This document shows, in pieces, positions 21,005 to 29,839 of a stretch of DNA of 64,000 nucleotides (within the stretch, counting starts at the first letter, position 1; each line of letters opens with the position of its first letter). The stretch is from positions 434,001-498,000 of the forward strand of contig JAGVRJ010000015.1 of the NCBI GenBank assembly GCA_019059635.1. Reading direction: 5' to 3'. The notes under the pieces were generated by a model. That model searched no databases. It saw only the letters and a list, made by a program, of their open reading frames with translations, and had not been told where the DNA came from. A program made the translations under genes and the position numbers. This DNA comes from Proales similis. Lineage: Eukaryota > Rotifera > Eurotatoria > Ploima > Proalidae.

Positions 21005-21331
21005 ATGCTACTCTGGCAGCTTCTCTTGAATGTTTTCAACTTTTTTTCGTGGCTTATCTTTGGCTACTATCACGGTTACCGAGAATCGTTCACGTTTGAA
21101 AATGCAACAATTGTGAAGATTCATGAAGCTGATCTCAAGATTCACATATTTAAACCCACGCCCTATATTGCTTCTTCTAATATTGCCGAGCTGGACGAAA
21201 GTTTAATCTTGTTCGATTCCCAGCCGGATCAAGAGGTAACTCTCAGCTTGCTGCGCTTCATTGAAACACTGGAAAAGCCGGTCTCGCCAATGATCGAACC
21301 AGAGATGCTAAAAATAAGCCGATTAAAATAA
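21005..21331 (+). pseudogene. Truncated chimeric copy of MBL-B (MBL-B1)
   Basis: The first 94 codons match MBL-B2 (25920 onward) almost exactly. The match stops at 21287, directly before the codons for the HxHxDH metal site. A 22-nt junction of unclear origin (21288-21309) follows, then a copied piece of the unknown gene from 17.4-18.7 kb, giving a stop at 21329-21331. The resulting 108-residue product keeps the signal peptide but no catalytic residue, so it cannot be an MBL enzyme. A poly-A run before the ATG is one base longer than in MBL-B2. Confidence 0.85.
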
Positions 21332-21460
21332 AAATATCGAAAGCAAACTACGACCGAAGCGGAATGCAGATAATTGAGCCAAAACTCGAAGCAAAAAAAA
21401 CAAATGTGTCACCCAAATTTTCTATTCAAAGGCAACGAGCTGAGAGGGATAGTTGGAACG
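21310..21460 (+). repeat. Copy of unknown-gene exon 3 (18307-18457)
   Basis: 151 bp with one difference seen (TTCG/TACG). It sits in the original orientation, directly after the broken MBL-B1. Confidence 0.9.
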
Positions 21461-21464
21461 ACTA

Positions 21465-21600
21465 TAATGGAAATGAAAAAATCTCTAGAACTTAATTGAG
21501 CTGGCATATAGCCCGGCTACTTTTTTTGTAAGTTGAAAACAATTGTAAGCAAAGTTGAAAAGAAAAACAGTCCTAGCAAGGGAGTAGGCAATAAAATAGT
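21465..21600 (+). repeat. Copy of 18928-19063, overlapping the FMO1 3' end
   Basis: 136 bp with about 6 differences. It covers the last FMO1 codons, the stop and part of the 3' UTR (minus strand). The 470 bp that separate the two blocks at the 18-kb locus are missing here. Confidence 0.88.
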
Positions 21601-23779
21601 CAGAATCAGTAGAATCAGAATTGAAATGACCAGGAAGAATAATATGCCATTGTAGACCAAACTTGGCACAGGCACCTCCCTTACCAATTGAGATGCATTC
21701 GGCAGCGGGTCTGGGCCATTAAGGCGCCACTGAGCTGGACCACCGCTGGACAGGAGCAACCTTTATATTTTCACACAGGGAACTGGATTAGAAAGAAGAA
21801 AAAAACCAAGAAATTGGACATTTGGTGCTTACCTCCACGCTATAGGCCAGTTCTTGAACAGACTTGGCTTTGCTCCAAAAAAATTTGTTATCTCATCATT
21901 GTAGAGGATGGGGTCTTCTTGGATTGTATGTCGCGGGGATTGATTAAACCGCTTCGCGAACTTGGCCTTAGGAAAATTGAAATAGCTATTTTGCGTCTGG
22001 GCAAAGTTTTATTTTCAATGAGTTATAAATTACCGTCCTTTCTTCAATTTGCCTTTGCATTTGTTGTTTGCTGGGCAAACAAGTAATCCCTTTCATTTGA
22101 TAAACAAACCAGCGAGCCTGTATCTCCGACACTAAGTTAGGAACAGTAGTAGGTTGGCTAACATTGCATATTAGATATTGAAGTTTACTCGGAAGGATTC
22201 CACCCGAATGTGGCTGAACAAATCCAATAAAACCAAGACTTTTACCGATTTCAGGTTGATAGACCAGCTGGTACAGCTTAAAAACACTTAATTTGCAAAA
22301 TGAGCAGCTGAACATAATTTGAATTTTAGCCTACATTTAGGGTGTTTTCCTCTTCGTCTAAAAATATCTTTTTCCTCAATTCCGGTGTCAAAAATTTAAG
22401 ATCAATCTTGTAACCGGTGCATAGTATAATAACATCATAAGGTCTTGATTCCCCGTCCGTAAAAGTGATATTACTTCCATCTATTTGCTTTTTATAAGCT
22501 CTGGTAAAAGATTGGAAAGTTCGAAGCAGAAATAAAATATACTCGAATGTCTGGTTTGATTCGTATTTCTTTGCGTTGAATGTGATGAATCAGGGTTGGA
22601 CTTAATGTTGGATGTGATTGAAGAGCCCTCTTTTTTGGATTAAGGTTATATCTGATCGAAAAGGGTCGGATATAAAAAATATTTAAATCGGGAAAATCAA
22701 ACTAGCGCCTACTTGCTCGGATGACCCCATACCAATTGGATAACAGTCTCGAAAACCGTGCTGGCTACCTGCCAAGGAAGGGATAGAAGCAAACGGTTGG
22801 CAAACAAATCTGCGTTGTATCCTGAAATGTAGTTTGGGAAAATCCATGTGCCACTTCTAGTGCTAACTGTCACATCTTCGCATCTTGAAAAAGAATCAGA
22901 TTGAATCAATCGAGCAAGGGCAGTCATGAGTTTTACCCGCCTTCATTAATGAGGTTAACTGCAGCATCAACCGAGCTATTTCCGATGCCTACCAATAGAA
23001 CTCGTTTACCTTTCATCTTATTCAACGTTGCGTTCTTGAATTTAACACTGTGAATGATCTCGCCTGTCAATTCAGGATTTTGAAAATATTTTTTCTTAAA
23101 TTCCTTCATATTGAACTTACCCGGGAAAGTCTCGATTCCAGAAAAGCTTGCAAAGCGAGGGGTCCCATGATGCCCGGAAGCCACAGCTACAAAAGGTGCT
23201 TCATAAACCACCTCTTTTCCATCGCGAATACCTTTAATGCGCCAAATTCTTTCGGGATCCTCTATGGTCGGAAAAGACCGACCCTTTTTGTTCTCAGTAA
23301 TTTCTATAAAAAAATATTTCATTCTATTATTAAGTTGAAGGCTTTTTCACTATTTACCTTCAACTTTAGTAACTTCGCAATTGAATACGAAATTGCCCCG
23401 AAGGTCGTGCTTGTCAATATATTTATTCGCATACTCATATATATGAGTGTGGTGCATGAAATCTGGTGCCTCATCGGGAAATGGCATGTCGGAAAAGCAA
23501 TAATTGTATTTTGACACGTTTATATGAGTGAAGCTCATAACGCCGTATCCGTTTTCTTTAAACCTCCACAGCCCACCGATGTCGCAGTCTTTTTCAAGCA
23601 CAACAAAATCAAAACCATATTGCTGAAAAAATTTTAAAATTTCATCAACCAAAGTATTTGAATCGTTCTCTTTTAAAAAAAAATGTTACTTTAAGCCATT
23701 TAGCAACAGCGATTCCTGATATTCCACTTCCGATAACCACACAGTCGGTTTCGAAAATTTCAATTTTCTTTTCTTGCAT
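21517..23779 (-). CDS. Flavin-containing monooxygenase (FMO1)
   Basis: Multi-exon gene: 23779-23690, 23622-23358, 23303-22937, 22883-22713, then further exons to the TAG at 21517. The N-terminus has the FAD-binding GSGISG. Further on come EKDCDIGGLWR, a GTPRF stretch, the NADPH-binding GIGNSS and CTGYK (FATGY-like). The FMO fingerprint FxGxxxHxxx(Y/F) is present as LTGEIIHSVKF, with the first Phe replaced by Leu. A hydrophobic C-terminal tail (from SLVYNGILFF on) suggests ER anchoring as in animal FMOs. These enzymes oxygenate soft N and S atoms using FAD, NADPH and O2. I see no frame break. It faces tail-to-tail the broken MBL-B1, whose chimeric downstream DNA forms its last codons and 3' UTR. 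Confidence 0.85.
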
Positions 23780-24543
23780 TTTGATCAATTAAAACTCAAA
23801 TTATTCCCTCAATCAAACCTAAGCCTAAAGCATAAGACCGATAGGTAAGGAGTTTGACTTTGTCTTATGGAAAAAGACCGGGGACCTTTTTTTAATTGTT
23901 AATCATAACTACTTTTGCATTTGTAACAAGTATTGAAAAGAAGTTAAATCGGATTATTGAAAAATAGAAATGGGTTCATAAACGACGTTAGTTGGCTCTC
24001 AACTATAAATAATCCATTATACTTAGCCAAAGTTTCTTTACAATACTCTTGGTTTAGAGAAAATCCAAAGAAATTTTACATATGTGCCCGCCTACATTAA
24101 ACAGGTCAGTTACAGCGTTAAACGATGCAATTTACTCATTTTGGTTTAGGAGAGCGGGACTAAACCGATTGAAAAAAATGACAGCTTTCTAAAACGCTTT
24201 CTGATTATTAGCCTTCAACTTGCCTAGGCACTTGCTTAATAACTAATGAATACTGATCACACTCTTGTGCAAACTAAATGTAATGAATATCAAGGCAAAA
24301 AAAATAAAGAGGATTTGGGATAAACGGTTTTGGATGAATTAGGTTTAGAATTCTGGAGTTAAGTTGAAAATTCAAAGTACATTAAGGATTCTAAGCAAAG
24401 TCTTAAATCTAAATCGTTAAATTAACACAAATATTACAAGAGTACATTAGAAAACAGTGTTACTTATTAGTAATAAATCTACCTCGTTACCCCCACATAT
24501 ATAAGGGGGTAGGTAAAGAGAAAGAGATCGAGTCGAGCAGATA
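23780..24543. other. Intergenic region between FMO1 and MBL-A2 (head-to-head)
   Basis: AT-rich, about 760 bp, with the promoters of FMO1 (-) and MBL-A2 (+). It shows no resemblance to the upstream DNA of the other MBL genes except the TATA-like site at 24494-24506. No coding sequence is seen. Confidence 0.45.
24494..24506 (+). promoter_or_regulatory. Possible TATA-type element of MBL-A2
   Basis: CACATATATAAGG, about 38 nt before the ATG. It differs by one base from the element before MBL-A1. Confidence 0.4.
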
Positions 24544-25455
24544 ATGTCAAAGATACTTTTCAAGTATTTGATTGCTGTATTGAGCTGCACCTCGGAGCTT
24601 GTTTTGGCTAATACAGAGTTCCAAGGCAACAGAGAAACGATAAAACTCGAGAATGCAACTGTTATTAGAATCAGCGAGCAAGATCTAGTAATTCACATAA
24701 TTCAACCGGAACCGTACACTGCGTCGAGCAACTTGGCCGAGCTTCAAAACAGCTTGGTAATTTTTGACTCGCAGCCTTCGGAAGAAACGACAGCCAGTCT
24801 GCTTCGATATATTGATACACTAAACAAGCCTGTTTCACGAATTATCCTTTCTCACTATCACTTTGACCATTGGATTGGTCTGCTCGGGCTAAAACAAGCC
24901 TTCCCGGATGCGCCGATTTTTGCTTTGCAAGGAACCATAAATAAAATACGAGATTTTTATGTGGAAGGCCCTGAAAATCCCTTCAAAGCTGCAGCGAAAC
25001 AACTATATCCGATTCTCACGCCAATTCGTCCGAGCCGGGAGTTTATAGAAGGAGTCTACATGGAGTTCCGAGAAATACTTAACACTGAAAATCCCAACAC
25101 CCTTATGACCGTGATTCCAAAACAGCAGGTTATGATAACTGCTGACATGCTTGCGAAAAATCGTCATATGTTCGTGGCGGAGGCAGAAAACTTGAACATT
25201 TGGATAGCAGTTCTGCGCAGTTTTCAGCAAAGACTTCCTTTTCGCAATATTCTCCCGAGTCATGGAGAACCAATGGATCAAAGGGATTACAAATCGAATA
25301 TTGAGTATCTAGAATATGTAAGAGATTTGTTGGCAACCAATCCTACCGCCGAGCAATATGCTAGCAGTCTAATCGCCCGTTTTCCTGATCTTGAAGGGCA
25401 GGCGCTTATTAATTGCCGGTTTCGCCAACCTGCTTGCCTGTATGACGAGTGGTGA
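24544..25455 (+). CDS. Secreted metallo-beta-lactamase-fold hydrolase (MBL-A2)
   Basis: Intronless, 303 residues, signal peptide at about 1-23. It has the same HYHFDH metal motif and later Asp/His candidate ligands as MBL-A1. The stretch encoded by 24751-25367 is identical at DNA level to MBL-A1, while the first 69 residues and the last 30 differ (for example SEQDLVIHIIQPEPYT against NEKCLKIHVFQPEPYI). Upstream DNA is unrelated to that of the other three MBL copies, so expression may differ. Function as for MBL-A1: a zinc-type hydrolase of unknown substrate, probably exported. Confidence 0.8.
   Translation: MSKILFKYLIAVLSCTSELVLANTEFQGNRETIKLENATVIRISEQDLVIHIIQPEPYTASSNLAELQNSLVIFDSQPSEETTASLLRYIDTLNKPVSRIILSHYHFDHWIGLLGLKQAFPDAPIFALQGTINKIRDFYVEGPENPFKAAAKQLYPILTPIRPSREFIEGVYMEFREILNTENPNTLMTVIPKQQVMITADMLAKNRHMFVAEAENLNIWIAVLRSFQQRLPFRNILPSHGEPMDQRDYKSNIEYLEYVRDLLATNPTAEQYASSLIARFPDLEGQALINCRFRQPACLYDEW
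24751..25367 (+). repeat. 617-bp block identical to 19742-20358
   Basis: Partner of the conversion tract in MBL-A1; both borders fall inside the coding frame. Confidence 0.85.
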
Positions 25456-25919
25456 TTTTTACTGAAATATGAAATTCCTTACGGAAATTCTATAGAATGA
25501 AAGATCTTATATAACTTCGACAACCATAATTTAAAATAAAGAAATATAGTTTCCTTAAATTTTTTGAAAAATTTTCTTTGCTCGTTAACAACTCGGTTCC
25601 AAAAATTCCATATAGCACACTTCAAACATGTTTTCTTGCTTAAAGGTGAGGAGAATTAGAGCTCCAAACATCTAAATATTTATGAATCAAGAATAGTGAA
25701 ACTTAACTGCTTTCCTGTGCAACTGGCGGGCTTTACGTGTCTGATCGAGCATTATGAAGTTAGATTCAAGTTTTTGCCGTTTTTCAGGTATCTGAAAAAA
25801 TCTTTTCACTTTGCTAATCTCAAATAAAGCTAAATTTCGCTGTGTCATGAAGCAATATTTAACTGATGGATTTTAGCTGTTCATTTCCTAAAATACAGTT
25901 TCTGATTAAAAAACTAAAC
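25456..25919. promoter_or_regulatory. Upstream region of MBL-B2
   Basis: AT-rich. It is a diverged relative of the DNA before MBL-B1 up to 25831. From 25832 on the two are about 99% identical. The shared element AAATTTCGCTGTGTCATGA is at 25832-25850. Confidence 0.5.
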
Positions 25920-26819
25920 ATGCTACTCTGGCAGCTTCTCTTGAATATTTTCAACTTTTTTTCGTGGCTTATCTTTGGCTACTATCACGGTTACCGAGAA
26001 TCGTTCACGTTTGAAAATGCAACAATTGTGAAGATTCATGAAGCTGATCTCAAGATTCACATATTTAAACCCACGCCCTATATTGCTTCTTCTAATATTG
26101 CCGAGCTGGACGAAAGTTTAATCTTGTTCGATTCCCAGCCGGATCAAGAGGTAACTCTCAGCTTGCTGCGCTTCATTGAAACACTGGAAAAGCCAGTCTC
26201 GCGAATAATTTTATCGCACTACCATTTTGACCACTGGACTGGTCTGCTTGGTATTATTCAAAAGCTTCCTAACGTACCGATCTATGCGCTTAGCGAGACC
26301 ATCGATCAGATCCGGGAAGTTTATGCAAACGGCCCCGAAAATGCCTTTAAAGAGCTAGCAGTTGCACTTCTTCCTAGCCTAACTCCTGCAAAGACAGGCT
26401 ACGAAAAAATAGAAGATGTTCACTTTTACTTTGACACGATTTTAAATACGGAAAACAAGTATACACTTATGACTATCATGCCCGAGCAGCAGGCTGTGGT
26501 CACTGCTGATATGGTTGCTTATAATCGTCATATGTTTGTTGCTGAGGCCCAAGACTTAAACAATTGGATTGAAGTTATCAAAGGCTTCCAGAACCGTTTC
26601 CCTTACCGAAACATCCTTCCAAGTCATGGGGATTCAGTGGACAAAGAAGCCTTCGAATCAAGTATTGAGTATTTGGAGTATGTTAGAGATTTACTTGCAA
26701 CCAATCCTTCAGCAGAGCAATACGCTAGTAGCCTACTTGCTCGTTTCCCAGACTATAGAGGACAGGCAGTTATTAACTGCAGGTTTACCCAACCGGCGTG
26801 CATTTATGGAAAATTTTAA
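25920..26819 (+). CDS. Secreted metallo-beta-lactamase-fold hydrolase (MBL-B2)
   Basis: Intronless, 299 residues from the ATG at 25920. An in-frame ATG at 25866 would add 18 residues, but the matching place in MBL-B1 is out of frame by one A, so 25920 is preferred. It has an aromatic-rich signal segment, the metal motif HYHFDHWTGL, a VTADM Asp, NRHMF and LPSHGD. It is alignable over its full length with the MBL-A proteins and clearly diverged from them, so A and B are older paralogs. It ends with the same Cys pair (INCRF, PACIYG). It is the only intact B copy and lies tail-to-tail with FMO2, 227 bp apart. Confidence 0.82.
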   Translation: MLLWQLLLNIFNFFSWLIFGYYHGYRESFTFENATIVKIHEADLKIHIFKPTPYIASSNIAELDESLILFDSQPDQEVTLSLLRFIETLEKPVSRIILSHYHFDHWTGLLGIIQKLPNVPIYALSETIDQIREVYANGPENAFKELAVALLPSLTPAKTGYEKIEDVHFYFDTILNTENKYTLMTIMPEQQAVVTADMVAYNRHMFVAEAQDLNNWIEVIKGFQNRFPYRNILPSHGDSVDKEAFESSIEYLEYVRDLLATNPSAEQYASSLLARFPDYRGQAVINCRFTQPACIYGKF

Positions 26820-27046
26820 ACAATAAGCGATCTCGGCCTTGAACCTCACGGAGAAAAGATTTTGGATCTTCAAATTAAATAAAATAGTTAGAACTTAAGG
26901 GGCTATTATTTTATTTTTTAACCATTCTATTGAGTAGATAAATTCTATTGCTGATCTTTGTTTTTTCTTAGGCTAGTTTTCTTAGGCTCAATAAGTTCTT
27001 GTAAAAATTGATAAAAATTTATCTATGCGCTATCAATTGGAAATAT

Positions 27047-29428
27047 TTAGTCTTTCCAGAAGATTCGCACAATTTGAATAAAAATGAAAATAAACATCAT
27101 AATAATAACAGTTGAAGACGAAAAAGATGTTTTTATGTAAAGGAGGACTAAAAAAGCAAGAAGAATAACACAGAAAGCCATAAACTTCATCATCGGGGTA
27201 ATCGGAGCTCTCCTAACAATATCCTTTGCGTTATCCATCGAATTAGGCCCATTTAGACTTAATATTGAATTGAGCTTAAGTGATCATTTTTTTTTAAGAA
27301 GACTGGTCTTTACCGCCACTGAGCAGGCCCACAGCTTGACAAGAGTAAACTAGCACCTTTTGATGAAATACGGGAAATTTGATTTCATATTTAATCAAGA
27401 CTTACTTCCAAAACAATAATGGATTAGAGCGAAAACTGGGCTTACAGCCGATTTTGGCTGCTATTTCATCTGCGTAGAGAATCGGATCCACCTGAATAGT
27501 ATGTCTCCGTGAGCGATAGAATCGGGACAGAGTCTTTTCCTTGATCAAATTTGAGTGATTTTAATGAAAAGAAAACCAAAAAAGTCAATGCTTGCTTGGT
27601 CATGACGAATTTCCTGCTTCATTTCAATTGAATTAGGTAGAACAGCCCGGTTCATCATTAGTTCGAGTAGCCAACGGGCCTGAATTTCGGAAACTTTGGA
27701 ATTTAAATGTTATTTTCGTCTGTAACTTAATTTTTAGGTTAATATTTCCATATTTTCTAAGCTACCTGGTAAAACCCCGCCACTTGATGGCTGTATGAAA
27801 CCAACAAATGCCAATGAAGAACCAATCTCAGGCTGAAAAACGTTCTTATAAAGCTAAAATAACCAAAATATGTTATGTGCAATATCAGAAAAAAGCCTAT
27901 TAAAAAATATATATTCATATTTGTCCTTACTGACAGAATTGTTTCACTTTCATCCGAGAATATCTTCTTTTTCACGCTTGAATCCATGTAACTTAAACTG
28001 ATCTTATAACCAGTTGCTAAAATAATCGCATCAAAATCAGCTTGGCTTCCGTCTTCAAAAGTCACCGTAGAGCCGTTAATTATCTATGAAGAAACTAGAG
28101 TAAGTTTTTAGAACTTAATTAGTGAAGCGGGTAGATAGAACTTTTATATTCGGCTTCACAACTATATCTCCTCGTTGTAAGTGATGAATCAGAGTTGGTG
28201 ATACGGTTGCTTGAGTTTGCATTGCATGCATTTTTGGTTTCAGATTATATCTTAAAACATGATAAAATAATTCAAATATATTTTTAGTCGTGTGCATCCG
28301 AACTACCTTTTCGGGTGGCCCCAAATAAATCGAATAGTTGATTCCAAAATTCTAGTGCCCACTTGCCAAGGAAGATTGAGCAGAGCACGACATGCATACA
28401 GATCGGTGGGATAGCCAGATATGTAATTTGGAATAATCCATGCACCGCTTCGAGTGCTAATAACCACCTCTGGGCATCTGTGCTCAGACATTATCTAATA
28501 TGAAGCAAATTTTATCAATTCTAAGAAAATATATACTCACCGGCCCTCATTGACCAGATTGACAGCAATATCAACCGCGCTGTTGCCTATACCGACAACT
28601 AGAACTTTTTTGCCTTTTAAATTATTGAATTCTGCGCTTTTGTATTTGACACTATGTATTAATTGGCCTTTAAAATATTAGCTACTATTGTCGATAAGAT
28701 GTTAAGTAAGATAAAAAACCATTGAATGAATCCTGTCCGGGGAACGTTGCCACTAAGGGTTCGCCATGATGGCCAGTGGCAACAGCAACATAAGGGGTCA
28801 CAAAAAAACGCTTTTGCCCCGAATCCAAATTTTCAACCTTAACTTTCCAAAACTTATCAAGGTTTATCCGTTTGTCAAATTTCCCACTTTTTCTCAGTTC
28901 GTTGGACTCATCATCATCCAACACTAAAGAATCATTTAGATTTCCTTTCCTGGGGAGATTTTCGATTTGATTACTTTCTACATTGACAACGGCTGTCTTA
29001 AATTCGATCTCTTGGTGGAGATCAAATCTCAGCGCATAGGATTCTATGTATTTGTACATTTCTGAGTGATGTGGATAATCGCGAGCATCATCCTTGAATG
29101 GATGATCTGAGTAGCAGTAATTATATTTAGACACATTTATATGGGTGAACTCCATAACACCGTAATCTTGTTCGCGATATCGCCATAAACCGCCTATCTC
29201 TGCGCTTCGTTCAATTACGGAAAAGTTTAGTCTGTTCTCCTATATAAAGATTGCTTTAAAAGTTGTTTTCGAGAAGTTGCAAGTTGTATAACCTTAAGCC
29301 ACCGGGCAACCTTAAAATTTCAACATTTACTCTATTTAATTAGGAAACAAAATGTTTGTCCAAATTACTGCGAGACCAGATATTCCAGCGCCAAGAACTA
29401 TAGCGTCCTTCAGAATTTCTTGGTTCAT
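27047..29428 (-). CDS. Flavin-containing monooxygenase (FMO2)
   Basis: The start exon codes MNQEILKDAIVLGAGISGLA (FAD motif GAGISG). An 18-nt exon follows (29293-29310, VARWLK), then a large exon with EIGGLWRYREQDYGVM. Later come FNGQLIHSVKY (exact FxGxxxHxxxY fingerprint), VGIGNSAVD (NADPH motif), LATGYK and GPAQWR|LNGP, with a hydrophobic tail ending FWKD. It is a paralog of FMO1 with the same reaction type: NADPH- and FAD-dependent oxygenation at a probably ER-anchored site. It has three introns that FMO1 lacks (after GLA, after FNG and after QWR), and FMO1 has one (after KVE) that it lacks. It carries a polar insert of about 40 residues after the first third. No frame break is seen. It is divergent from the JHY-like gene, 411 bp away. 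Confidence 0.85.
29293..29310 (-). other. 18-nt micro-exon in FMO2
   Basis: It codes six residues (VARWLK) matching VAKWLK of FMO1 and is flanked by AG and GT. Without it the FAD-domain frame and alignment fail. Confidence 0.65.
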
Positions 29429-29839
29429 TCTAAGCTGTAACTTGAAATAATTTGTGTAATGTATGAAAAGCTGGTCACATATTTGGTAGCTTGCTGTAAG
29501 CTTTCACATGATCTGAATCATATCGAAATGAAATAAAAGATTATCTAGCGCACCTGGCCAACAGCACAACTAAACGAACATGTGATTGAGAAGCGTGAGA
29601 CTCAATCATGGCGAGCGAGCAGTCGTCTATGGCAACCGACTTGAGTCGGACTTACTGCTATATGCTTTATTATGATCTGAATAAGCAAAGCAAGCTGAAA
29701 GATTGATAACTAACTTGGTTTCATACTATTAATTAAAATCAACCTAGATTACGCTTTAAAAATTTTTTGAGCAACTTCAATTGCAATCATCTTGATGACC
29801 TGTGGTACTCGGGTTTAGGAACCGAGGATATGCATTGAA
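29429..29839. promoter_or_regulatory. Head-to-head region, FMO2 (-) / JHY-like (+)
   Basis: 411 bp between divergent start codons. No clear TATA element or repeat is seen. Confidence 0.4.

Noticed and set aside
25866-25919. Upstream in-frame ATG of MBL-B2
   Set aside because: The same region in MBL-B1 is out of frame by one base, and starting at 25920 places the hydrophobic signal segment at the N-terminus.
18928-29428. The array as a mobile element or viral insertion
   Set aside because: No terminal repeats, target-site duplications, integrase, transposase or reverse transcriptase frames are visible; duplication and conversion explain the repeats.
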